From Bdellovibrionales bacterium (lineage in GTDB: Bacteria > Bdellovibrionota > Bacteriovoracia > Bacteriovoracales > Bacteriovoracaceae): DNA of 12,522 nt. Positions 7,111-12,522 of this stretch are shown piece after piece; the stretch's first letter is position 1, and every line of letters starts with the position of its first letter. The stretch is from NCBI GenBank assembly GCA_023250775.1, contig JAHFAA010000005.1:1-12522 (forward strand). The letters run 5' to 3'. The notes beneath the pieces are model-generated. The model had not been told where the DNA came from. It saw only the letters and a list, made by a program, of their open reading frames with translations, and searched no databases. Made by a program: the position numbers and the translations under genes.

Positions 7111-8186
7111 TATCGTCCCTTAGAGTTAGTGAAAGGTTTTTTTCGATCGTAGACCTTCAGTCCATGGCATGCGGTCACGCAGCTTCCACCGTCAGCAGTT
7201 TTTTCATAAACCTGAGGCAGCCTGTAATCCTTATAGGGCATATGATCTTTAATCAGACGTGGATTTTTTGATGAGTGCACTTCGTGGCAAGTGCCACAGC
7301 CGCGGTTCTTCGGCGTACCGGCGACGTGAAAATTGTGAAGATTAAATTCGCCATTACGGAATTCGGTGGCGCTTGAAGTTTTGGCCACAGTGACAAGTTC
7401 GCTGCTGTGGCAAGTGAAACACAGCCCGAATTGTTTTTCGCTGAACTCGCTGTAATTGTCTCCAAACTCATCCTTCAAAAGTTTCTTGAAGGTGGAAGAG
7501 TGGGGCTGATGGCATCCCTGACAATCGTCTTCAACTGGAGGGTGAATGGTTCGCCCTTTGGCCAATTCTTGCGAGAAGGCCTTTAGCGTTCGACCGTCAG
7601 CTGTCTTCACGCCCTGATTGTGGCACTCAAGACACAATTTATTACCCTCTCTAAGGAGGAGAGATTTTATATTGCTCGAATGGGGATCGTGACAATTTAC
7701 GCAACCTTTCTTCTGATGAATGATTTTATGTTCCTTAATCTTGCTATCAGTTTTCCAGTTATCTTTATCTGAGTGGCATGTCAGACAAAGTTCACCTTCA
7801 TTCACAGGTGTGCGCAACATGCGAGGAGAATCAGAACCGTGCGGGCTATGACATCCGAGACAGGTCATTTGTTCAATCGCACTATGCGTGAATTTTTTTT
7901 TGTGCTTGGTGCTCCAGTCGTCATGGCAGCTCAAGCAAGTTTCATTGGGTTTTGTTCCAAGATCGACCGTTACAAGAGGGTGGTTTTTGGGAAATTTACT
8001 GGAGCGTACTTTCGTATCAGAGTGGCACATGGAAGTGCAGTCGCGGTCTTTTGTGGGTGGATGCATGTGGGAGAATTTAACTATCGTTGAGTGGCAGGCA
8101 GAAGTCACACACGTTGGGCCAGCGGCGACACTGAATGCAGGTACGAGAGCTAAAATTGACAATAAAAGCCAAAATAATTTTTTCAC
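7110..8186 (-). CDS. Multiheme c-type cytochrome with 11 heme motifs, three non-canonical
   Basis: This exported protein of 358 residues has a signal (MKKLFWLLLSILALVPAFSVAA). It carries eight CXXCH motifs (84, 109, 134, 162, 185, 222, 256 and 297), a CX4CH at 26-32 (CVTSACH) and CX3CH at 50-55 (CTSMCH) and 336-341 (CVTACH). Repeats of the form CxxCHxPHxS, then a CLxCH about 20 residues on, match the doubled-CXXCH (Paired_CXXCH) domain. There is no lipobox, so it is soluble in the periplasm or inserted in the barrel encoded immediately downstream with a 1-nt overlap. The start is GTG; an in-frame TAA lies three codons upstream, so no longer start exists, and the Shine-Dalgarno sequence is weak. 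It is paralogous to the divergent gene at 8375. MtrA-type conduit cytochromes carry ten hemes, so this is MtrA-like in context. Relationship by descent is not shown. Confidence 0.9.
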   Translation of the reverse strand: MKKLFWLLLSILALVPAFSVAAGPTCVTSACHSTIVKFSHMHPPTKDRDCTSMCHSDTKVRSSKFPKNHPLVTVDLGTKPNETCLSCHDDWSTKHKKKFTHSAIEQMTCLGCHSPHGSDSPRMLRTPVNEGELCLTCHSDKDNWKTDSKIKEHKIIHQKKGCVNCHDPHSSNIKSLLLREGNKLCLECHNQGVKTADGRTLKAFSQELAKGRTIHPPVEDDCQGCHQPHSSTFKKLLKDEFGDNYSEFSEKQFGLCFTCHSSELVTVAKTSSATEFRNGEFNLHNFHVAGTPKNRGCGTCHEVHSSKNPRLIKDHMPYKDYRLPQVYEKTADGGSCVTACHGLKVYDRKKPFTNSKGR

Positions 8187-8228
8187 AGAAAATTAATTCA
8201 CCAAAAAAAGATGACCTTTGTCAGGTTT

Positions 8229-8242
8229 CGTGCTTATGCACG
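8229..8242. promoter_or_regulatory. Perfect palindrome in the divergent intergenic region, candidate operator
   Basis: CGTGC (8229-8233) and GCACG (8238-8242) form a perfect inverted repeat around TTAT. It lies between the two divergently transcribed 11-heme cytochrome genes, 43 nt from one start and 133 nt from the other. Its position suits a regulator of both. The factor is unknown, and it does not match the FNR (TTGAT-N4-ATCAA) or CRP consensus. Confidence 0.35.
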
Positions 8243-8313
8243 CATATGTAATGAATCCGCGAGTTTGTACCATGAAAAAAAGTAAATGTGAAAGCTGTTT
8301 TTTTTCAACAATC

Positions 8314-8328
8314 TTGTCTTTGGGACAA
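8314..8328. repeat. Short inverted repeat in the leader of the + strand 11-heme cytochrome gene
   Basis: TTGTC (8314-8318) and GACAA (8324-8328) are perfect 5-bp arms around TTTGG. They lie 47 nt upstream of the ATG at 8375. TTGTCT could serve as a -35 element, but the hexamer 17 bp downstream (TACTTA) is a poor -10. It may be an operator or chance. Confidence 0.25.
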
Positions 8329-8374
8329 AAAACGCGTACTTAGTCGGCGTAAATTAATAAGTGGGAGAGGTCAT

Positions 8375-9478
8375 ATGTTTAGCAAGACAAAAATGTGGAC
8401 GTGTTCTTTAGTTTTGATGGTTCTCTGGCAAGTTCAAGCAAGTGGTAGTGAATCACTACTTAAGTTGCTCGCTCACAATATAAAGGCCAATGATAGCGAC
8501 GCTGTTTGTTTGCAATGTCACGCCGGTGTTGCCGACAATACGATGAACTTCATTCACTATCCCGCAGGTGCAGGAGCTTGTAGCTACTGCCACGTTGCCA
8601 AACCTGAGCACTTAGATGGAAGCAATCCTGCCGGTAGCGTGAGCATTAATCGTAAGGCCGAAAATTGTTATACATGCCATGACCGCAAAGATGACAAACC
8701 AGTTGTGCATCCAGCTTTGATGGATGAGGAAAGCTGCGTTTCTTGTCACAATCCCCATGCCAGTAATCAAAAATACTTTCTTAAGGAAGAAAGCGTTCCG
8801 GCCCTGTGTTCAACTTGTCACGACGTGAATACTCATGGCAACTCACAGCACGGACCTGTATTAAATGGAAGAGCGTGTGTGAACTGCCATACTCCTCACT
8901 CTGGAAATTATGAGAAGATGTTGCTGAAGCCCGCTAAGGACCTTTGCCTTTCATGCCATAATAAGGAAATCCAAGCTACTAATGGTGGCGCTCGTACAAT
9001 TCCTAATATTCAAAAGAAGTTGGAAGGAACAGTTCACCGTGGTGCTGCTGGAAGCTGTCTTGCTTGTCACAAACCACACGCCAGCGAGAATAACCGTCTC
9101 TTGTCAGCTCCATGGTCAACCAAAACCTACAATACATATAGTGATCGCGATAATGCTTACGCGATGTGCTTCACTTGCCACAAGACCGAGATGTTGAAAC
9201 AAACCGATTTTGTTACCGCGACAAATTTTAGAAATGATAGCAAGCAATTAAATCTTCACTGGTTCCACGTTGTCGATGCGGCGGGAAATGAAGACAAGTC
9301 CCGTGGACGTTCGTGTAAGATTTGTCACGATCCACACGGTGCACCACAAGCCCATGTGATAAATAGTACTTGGTTTATGAATGGAAATCCGATAAAAATT
9401 GAGTATCAAACAATCGACAACGGAGGCCAGTGCACCAAAAGTTGTCACGCTACTCGACAATATCGGCGTGGAAACTAG
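8375..9478 (+). CDS. Multiheme c-type cytochrome with 11 heme motifs, paralogue of the divergent gene
   Basis: This is an exported cytochrome of 367 residues. It has ten CXXCH motifs (45, 69, 98, 121, 145, 168, 191, 228, 265 and 314) and one CX3CH at 353-358 (CTKSCH). The frame is open from 8288 with a GTG. The ATG at 8375 is chosen because GGGAGAGG precedes it by 4 nt and the protein then begins with a proper signal (MFSKTKMWTCSLV, cleaved near VQA/SG). Doubled-CXXCH repeats (CVSCHNPHAS, CVNCHTPHSG, CLACHKPHAS) fill the middle. The last module (CFTCH, then TxATxFRN, LNLHxFHV, CxxCH and a closing CX3CH) matches that of the 7110-8186 protein closely. It lacks a lipobox, so it is periplasmic or secreted. 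It is probably co-transcribed with the OB-fold lipoprotein gene 23 nt downstream. It is likely an electron-transfer partner or alternative conduit subunit; its redox partner is unknown. Confidence 0.9.
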   Translation: MFSKTKMWTCSLVLMVLWQVQASGSESLLKLLAHNIKANDSDAVCLQCHAGVADNTMNFIHYPAGAGACSYCHVAKPEHLDGSNPAGSVSINRKAENCYTCHDRKDDKPVVHPALMDEESCVSCHNPHASNQKYFLKEESVPALCSTCHDVNTHGNSQHGPVLNGRACVNCHTPHSGNYEKMLLKPAKDLCLSCHNKEIQATNGGARTIPNIQKKLEGTVHRGAAGSCLACHKPHASENNRLLSAPWSTKTYNTYSDRDNAYAMCFTCHKTEMLKQTDFVTATNFRNDSKQLNLHWFHVVDAAGNEDKSRGRSCKICHDPHGAPQAHVINSTWFMNGNPIKIEYQTIDNGGQCTKSCHATRQYRRGN

Positions 9479-9501
9479 AAGGGGCTGGGTAAAAACTGAA
9501 A

Positions 9502-10050
9502 TTGAATACTCAATCCTATTTGCTCTCTTTATTAGTGTTATGTAGTGGGGTGGTTGCTTGTCAGCGAAATGTCGTCGTCGAACGTGAGACGAATACTCCG
9601 CCGGTGCTGCAATCATCTCCCTCTGAACATCAAGCTGAACAACCATCAGGCAATTCACAACAACTTCCCCCTGGACACCCTTCAGTTGGTGACAAGGGGG
9701 CTGCCGCCGCAGTCGCCATCACAGTTCGCGCGGGAGAGATCCAAAAAGTTAAAGGTGGCGTGACCATTCAAGAACTCTATGCTCAGAAAGGCAGCATCGC
9801 TGGCAAGTCCATTCAGGTCCGAGGCAAAGTTGTTAAGTATAATGCAGGAATCTTGGGCAAAAACTGGCTGCATATTAAGGATGGAACCGGAGCTGAAGGT
9901 GAAAATGATCTCACAATCACCACACAGCAAGAAGCCTCGCTCAATCAAGTTATTGTTGTGTCTGGCCCTGTGCAGTTTAATAAGAATATCGGGTCTGGCT
10001 ATGTTTTTCCCGCCATCATTGAAGACGCAAAGCTTGCTGTGGAAAAATAA
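9502..10050 (+). CDS. Exported lipoprotein with OB-fold-like C-terminal domain
   Basis: This is a lipoprotein of 182 residues if translation starts at TTG 9502. The signal ends in a lipobox (SGVVAC, Cys20). A Pro/Gln/Ser-rich linker runs to about residue 65. The C-terminal domain begins near VTIQELYAQKG and contains GKSIQVRGKVVKYN, GILGKNWLHIKDGTG and NDLTITT, closing with GSGYVFPAIIEDAKL. I recall this pattern from small OB-fold or NrfJ-related proteins found beside multiheme cytochrome genes. No ATG exists upstream in frame: a TAA lies at 9490-9492, leaving TTG 9502 or CTG 9496. GGGG (9481-9484) and GGG (9487-9489) are the only ribosome-binding candidates. The gene sits 23 nt after the 11-heme cytochrome stop, so co-transcription is likely. 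There are no heme motifs. A role in cytochrome assembly or in binding a ligand or metal is possible but unproven. Confidence 0.75.
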   Translation: MNTQSYLLSLLVLCSGVVACQRNVVVERETNTPPVLQSSPSEHQAEQPSGNSQQLPPGHPSVGDKGAAAAVAITVRAGEIQKVKGGVTIQELYAQKGSIAGKSIQVRGKVVKYNAGILGKNWLHIKDGTGAEGENDLTITTQQEASLNQVIVVSGPVQFNKNIGSGYVFPAIIEDAKLAVEK

Positions 10051-10109
10051 AGATATTTGACTACTTTAGTCCTGTAAATTGAGCAAAAAAATCCTGACAA
10101 TAAATCACT

Positions 10110-10137
10110 TTGCTTTTTCAAAGAGGATGCTTAGAAT
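10110..10137 (+). promoter_or_regulatory. Weak sigma-70-like promoter candidate for the small diheme cytochrome gene
   Basis: TAGAAT (10132-10137) matches the -10 consensus at five of six positions. TTGCTT (10110-10115) lies 16 bp upstream as a poor -35. Transcription from here would give a leader of about 50 nt before the ATG at 10193. A promoter is expected because the gene has its own terminator and lies 142 nt from its neighbour. Confidence 0.35.
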
Positions 10138-10192
10138 TACCAGCGCAAACCTAGTTTTGTTTGTACTTTAATTTTTAAAAAGGAAAGGGACT

Positions 10193-10465
10193 ATGAAAAA
10201 GATCGTATTGCTCGTTGCTCTTGCATTCTTGTTCACAGGCGTAGCTTCTGCAAAATCAAACTTCGCAAAAGAAGTTGGTTTGAAATGTGCTGAATGCCAC
10301 GTTAAAGGCATGAAAGGCAAAACAGAAGAAAACAAAAAAGAAAGCCCACTTTTTGCAAAGGCTTTCGAAATGAATGAAAAATTGACCAAGCAAGAAGGCG
10401 ACTTCAAAGGCAAGAAGACTTGTAATGATTGCCACGCTGGTGCAAGAGTTCCTGCAAAGAAATAG
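10193..10465 (+). CDS. Small lysine-rich periplasmic diheme cytochrome c
   Basis: This is a 90-residue precursor with a textbook Sec signal (MKKIVLLVALAFLFTGVASA, cleaved after residue 20), giving a mature protein of about 70 residues. Two heme motifs are present: CAECH (32-36) and CNDCH (77-81), separated by a charged helical-looking stretch. The mature part has 16 Lys and 1 Arg against 10 Asp/Glu, so it should be basic. A strong ribosome-binding region (AAAGGAAAGGG) lies just upstream, and a strong intrinsic terminator follows, so it is a separate, probably well-expressed transcript. It has only two hemes, unlike triheme PpcA-type or tetraheme shuttles. It is likely a soluble shuttle between the inner-membrane complex encoded downstream and the multiheme conduit. 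Too few hemes and residues are distinctive for a family name. Confidence 0.9.
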   Translation: MKKIVLLVALAFLFTGVASAKSNFAKEVGLKCAECHVKGMKGKTEENKKESPLFAKAFEMNEKLTKQEGDFKGKKTCNDCHAGARVPAKK

Positions 10466-10496
10466 TTTATACTTCGTCTAAAGTTTGTATAAAGAG

Positions 10497-10532
10497 AACC
10501 CCGGTATCATAAAAAATACCGGGGTTTTTTTT
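10497..10532 (+). terminator. Rho-independent terminator after the small diheme cytochrome gene
   Basis: AACCCCGGTAT (10497-10507) pairs perfectly with ATACCGGGGTT (10516-10526) around an 8-nt loop, and T continues to 10532. This strong intrinsic terminator begins 31 nt after the stop codon at 10465. It separates the diheme gene from the tetraheme-FeS-NrfD operon. Confidence 0.93.
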
Positions 10533-10554
10533 GATTTGTTTACAAAAAATTGAC

Positions 10555-10582
10555 TTGCACTTTGTGCGGCATAATTCATAAT
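10555..10582 (+). promoter_or_regulatory. Weak promoter candidate and small palindrome upstream of the tetraheme operon
   Basis: CATAAT (10577-10582) is a five-of-six -10 match, with TTGCAC (10555-10560) 16 bp upstream. A better -35 (TTGACT, 10550-10555) is spaced wrongly: 21 bp from this box, or 14 bp from another CATAAT at 10570. GCAC-TTT-GTGC (10557-10567) is a perfect 4-bp-arm palindrome inside the spacer. The leader would be about 90 nt. Confidence 0.3.
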
Positions 10583-10681
10583 TATTTCCAATACTTCTTT
10601 TGTAATGTTGTCGTTGCCAGGATGAGAATGTATAGTCGCGCCCTCCCGATAATTAGCTTTTGATGAAGTGAGAGTGTTTCC

Positions 10682-11230
10682 ATGATCAACACAAGTAAAT
10701 TTATTGCCTTGATTGGCGTGTTCCTGAGTTCGTTGTTGCTGATGCCTGCTTATGCTGCAGACAATGGCCCGATGGTGAGCGGAGGAGAGGAAGTCAGACA
10801 GACGCCACCTCCACCTTTCTCAGAAGGAATTTTTCCCTGTTCTGGGTGCCATGCTGGGATGGATGTGAATGAAAAACGACGTGTTCTTAAAGATGAGCAT
10901 ACCAATATTATCCTTGAACATGATGCTGCCAATCGTTGGTGTCTTGACTGCCACAGCGCTAAAAATAGAGATAAGTTACATCTTGCCAGTGGTGCATTGA
11001 TTGATTTCTCAGAATCTTATCGGCTTTGTGGTCAGTGCCACGGCCCGACCTATCGAGATTGGAAGGCGGGTGTTCATGGAAAGCGAGTTGGCTCTTGGAA
11101 TGGACCTAAATCTTATTTCCTCTGCGTCCATTGTCACAATCCACACTCCCCTAGAGTAAAACAAGTCGTGCCATTTCCGGCCCCTCCAGCACCTGTAGGA
11201 AAGCCGTTCTTTCTTGGAGGTAAAAAATAA
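10682..11230 (+). CDS. Tetraheme c-type cytochrome subunit of an NrfD-type redox complex
   Basis: This exported protein of 182 residues has four heme motifs: CSGCH (53-57), CLDCH (87-91), CGQCH (116-120) and CVHCH (148-152). The signal ends near AYA/AD (residue 25). Histidines that could be axial ligands include His73, His80, His100 and His132 (VHGKR). A proline-rich tail (FPAPPAPVGKP) ends the protein. The ATG at 10682 is preceded by GAAGTGAGAG, a moderate ribosome-binding site. It is followed at once by the ferredoxin-type subunit and the NrfD gene. The set cytochrome + FeS + NrfD is known in quinone-linked periplasmic complexes (Dsr JOP part, ACIII ActABC part, Geobacter Cbc4-type clusters). 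The likely role is to pass electrons between the FeS subunit and periplasmic cytochromes. Confidence 0.9.
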   Translation: MINTSKFIALIGVFLSSLLLMPAYAADNGPMVSGGEEVRQTPPPPFSEGIFPCSGCHAGMDVNEKRRVLKDEHTNIILEHDAANRWCLDCHSAKNRDKLHLASGALIDFSESYRLCGQCHGPTYRDWKAGVHGKRVGSWNGPKSYFLCVHCHNPHSPRVKQVVPFPAPPAPVGKPFFLGGKK

Positions 11231-11231
11231 T

Positions 11232-12323
11232 ATGGAAAACCAAGAAACCAAAAAGAATCCTGAGAAGATTATGAATCGTCGAAATTTTATTTCGGCAACT
11301 GGCGCTGTTGCGGCAGGTCTTTGTCTTCCAGGACTCGCCGGATGTAGTAAAAAGGCCTTCAACAAAATGTTGCGTAAGCATTTTCTAGAGATGACTCCTG
11401 AGCAGATCCAAGAAATGTTGAAGGATATGGAAAAAGAAAATGCAGAAAAATATTCCAAACCCGGAGTGACGATTGATGCAACTCCCGCTATGAAGGGTGT
11501 TCAATTTGCCTACGCTTTGGATATTTCTCGCTGTATTGGTTGCCGTCGTTGTGTGCATGCTTGTGTGAAAGAGAATAACCAATCTCGCGATCCAATGATC
11601 GAATGGATTCGCGTTCTTGAATTTAAAAAAGAAACAGCTATCGATTTTGCAGAAGCAAATCCGTACTATTGTTCGCCGGCCAGCGTACATGAAGAGGCAA
11701 ACCCTCCAGGACATAAGAGTGCCATCACGCCAGAACCTTTCGACCCTCATGTTAATGCAACTCAAAAGGCCATCTTAGATAATCCACTTTCTCAATATCC
11801 ATTATATCGTCCACCGACAGCGGCTGCTCCAGATAGTCCTTGCACGGTTCCTCAAGAAGGACATTTCTATGTTCCAGTGGCCTGTCAGCATTGCGAGAAT
11901 CCACCTTGCGTAAAGGTTTGTCCTGCCAAAGCTACTTGGAAGGAAGAAGATGGAATTGTCGTCATTGATTACGATTGGTGCATTGGTTGCCGTTATTGCA
12001 TGGCCGCTTGTCCTTATGGCGCCCGTCACTTTAACTGGTCCGAGCCGAAGCTTTCAAATGAGGACCTTAATCCAAAAATGCATTACCTCGGCAACCGTCC
12101 ACGGATGAGGGGCGTTGTAGAGAAATGTTCATTTTGTATCCAACGCACACGAAAAGGCCTGTACCCAGCGTGTGTCGAGATCTGCCCAGTTGGATCGCGG
12201 AAATTTGGCAATCTTCTCGATCCGAAAAGTGAGATACGCTACATCTTGGAACACAAACGGGTACTCATTCTTAAAAACGAATTGGCGACGCGGCCTAAAT
12301 TTTTCTACTTCTATGGCATCTAG
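11232..12323 (+). CDS. Tat-exported lipoprotein ferredoxin-type subunit with four [4Fe-4S] sites (NrfC/DsrO/PsrB-like)
   Basis: This is a 363-residue electron-transfer subunit. A twin-arginine signal (NRRNFISATGAVAAG, Arg16-Arg17) ends in a lipobox (GLAGC, Cys38), so the protein should be folded before export and then acylated. Sixteen cysteines form four ferredoxin-type clusters: C101/104/107/111, C218/221/226/230, C250/253/256/260 and C299/302/314/318. A frame extension to TTG 11214 exists, but ATG 11232 is preferred: it has GGAGG at 11216-11220, inside the end of the upstream gene, and starts 1 nt after that gene's stop. An insertion of about 105 residues (112-217), between the first two cysteine groups, contains a polar, proline-rich part. 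It should relay electrons between the NrfD-type membrane subunit and the tetraheme cytochrome on the periplasmic side. No molybdopterin catalytic subunit is seen. Confidence 0.93.
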   Translation: MENQETKKNPEKIMNRRNFISATGAVAAGLCLPGLAGCSKKAFNKMLRKHFLEMTPEQIQEMLKDMEKENAEKYSKPGVTIDATPAMKGVQFAYALDISRCIGCRRCVHACVKENNQSRDPMIEWIRVLEFKKETAIDFAEANPYYCSPASVHEEANPPGHKSAITPEPFDPHVNATQKAILDNPLSQYPLYRPPTAAAPDSPCTVPQEGHFYVPVACQHCENPPCVKVCPAKATWKEEDGIVVIDYDWCIGCRYCMAACPYGARHFNWSEPKLSNEDLNPKMHYLGNRPRMRGVVEKCSFCIQRTRKGLYPACVEICPVGSRKFGNLLDPKSEIRYILEHKRVLILKNELATRPKFFYFYGI

Positions 12324-12340
12324 TCTGGAAAGGGGATTTC

Positions 12341-12522
12341 ATGGGACTCATTGATTTTTTTCAAGCGACTATAAAATTATGGCTCAAAGGGAATCGTTAT
12401 TATTGGGCCTGGCTAACCTTCCTCGGAGTGTTGATTCTCTCTGGGTTGCTTGCTTATATAAATCAACTGGGCGATGGCCTGGTTCTCACGAACATGCGCG
12501 ATCCCATTTCTTGGGGATTTTA
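12341..12522 (+). CDS. NrfD/PsrC-family quinone-interacting membrane subunit, N-terminal part (3' end outside window)
   Basis: Sixty codons are visible before the window ends. The protein starts with an amphipathic segment (MGLIDFFQATIKLWLKGN), then a first membrane span around WAWLTFLGVLILSGLLAYI (about 24-41). Next is the family hallmark GLVLTNMRDPISWGF, in which the (V/L)TxMRDxxSWG pattern is characteristic of NrfD/PsrC/DsrP-type proteins that bind menaquinone. The ATG at 12341 has GGAAAGGGG upstream at good spacing. It lies 17 nt after the FeS gene, clearly in the same operon. The full protein is usually near 400 residues with eight to ten spans. It would be the membrane anchor and quinol/quinone site of the complex. 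Confidence 0.92.
   Translation, partial: MGLIDFFQATIKLWLKGNRYYWAWLTFLGVLILSGLLAYINQLGDGLVLTNMRDPISWGF

Noticed and set aside
7888..8196. Long plus-strand open frame opposite the 11-heme cytochrome gene
   Set aside because: It is antisense to a well-supported cytochrome gene and shows no coherent domain or ribosome-binding site.
8210..8284. 24-codon open frame in the divergent region (ATG within aagATGACC)
   Set aside because: There is no Shine-Dalgarno sequence, the frame crosses the palindrome, and the peptide shows no recognisable feature.
8288..8374. 29-residue N-terminal extension of the + strand 11-heme cytochrome from GTG 8288
   Set aside because: The extension has no ribosome-binding site and would bury the signal peptide, while ATG 8375 has GGGAGAGG and a clean signal.
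10059..10071. Terminator after the OB-fold lipoprotein gene (GACTA-CTT-TAGTC)
   Set aside because: The stem is only 5 bp, AT-rich and not followed by a T-run.
10550..10575. Sigma-54 (-24/-12) promoter before the tetraheme operon
   Set aside because: TTGCAC resembles the -24 part, but the GC of the -12 element is not at the required spacing.

Overview
The window is a dense cytochrome c locus from a Gram-negative bacterium. Signal peptides, lipoboxes, a Tat signal, an outer-membrane beta-barrel protein and System II cytochrome c maturation (ResB/CcsA) all point that way. Moderate-to-low GC, tight operons with 1-4 nt overlaps and many multiheme proteins suggest the former Deltaproteobacteria (Desulfobacterota, Myxococcota or Bdellovibrionota). 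No rRNA or marker gene fixes the lineage, so this placement is inference.

Layout. (1) 1-1427: the C-terminal part of a phospholipase D-family protein (+) converges on an exported endonuclease/exonuclease/phosphatase-family hydrolase (-); their stop codons overlap. (2) 1655-8186, minus strand: a likely operon, in transcription order an 11-motif multiheme cytochrome with unusual heme motifs, an outer-membrane beta-barrel candidate, a seven-heme cytochrome, a diheme lipoprotein, then resB and ccsA. resB also has a good promoter candidate of its own. (3) 8375-10050, plus strand, divergent: an 11-motif cytochrome paralogous to the first, then an OB-fold-like lipoprotein. (4) 10193-10465: a small lysine-rich diheme cytochrome with its own terminator. 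(5) 10682 to the right edge: a tetraheme cytochrome, a Tat-lipoprotein ferredoxin-type subunit with four [4Fe-4S] sites, and the start of an NrfD/PsrC-family membrane subunit. This last gene is cut by the window end.

How it may work together (inference). The NrfD/FeS/tetraheme complex would exchange electrons with menaquinone at the inner membrane. The small diheme protein and the multiheme cytochromes would carry them across the periplasm. The beta-barrel with an inserted or docked multiheme cytochrome would pass them through the outer membrane, as in porin-cytochrome conduits. ResB/CcsA would attach heme. The six cytochrome genes hold 37 heme-attachment motifs: 33 CXXCH, three CX3CH and one CX4CH. 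Whether the route runs outward (extracellular respiration) or inward, and what the terminal partner is, cannot be read from this sequence.

No gap between genes exceeds 300 bases. The largest are 1428-1654 (a hairpin at its right end, otherwise nothing convincing), 10466-10681 (a strong terminator and a weak promoter candidate), 8187-8374 (divergent regulatory region) and 4777-4938 (resB promoter). No tRNA, rRNA, CRISPR array or insertion sequence was seen.
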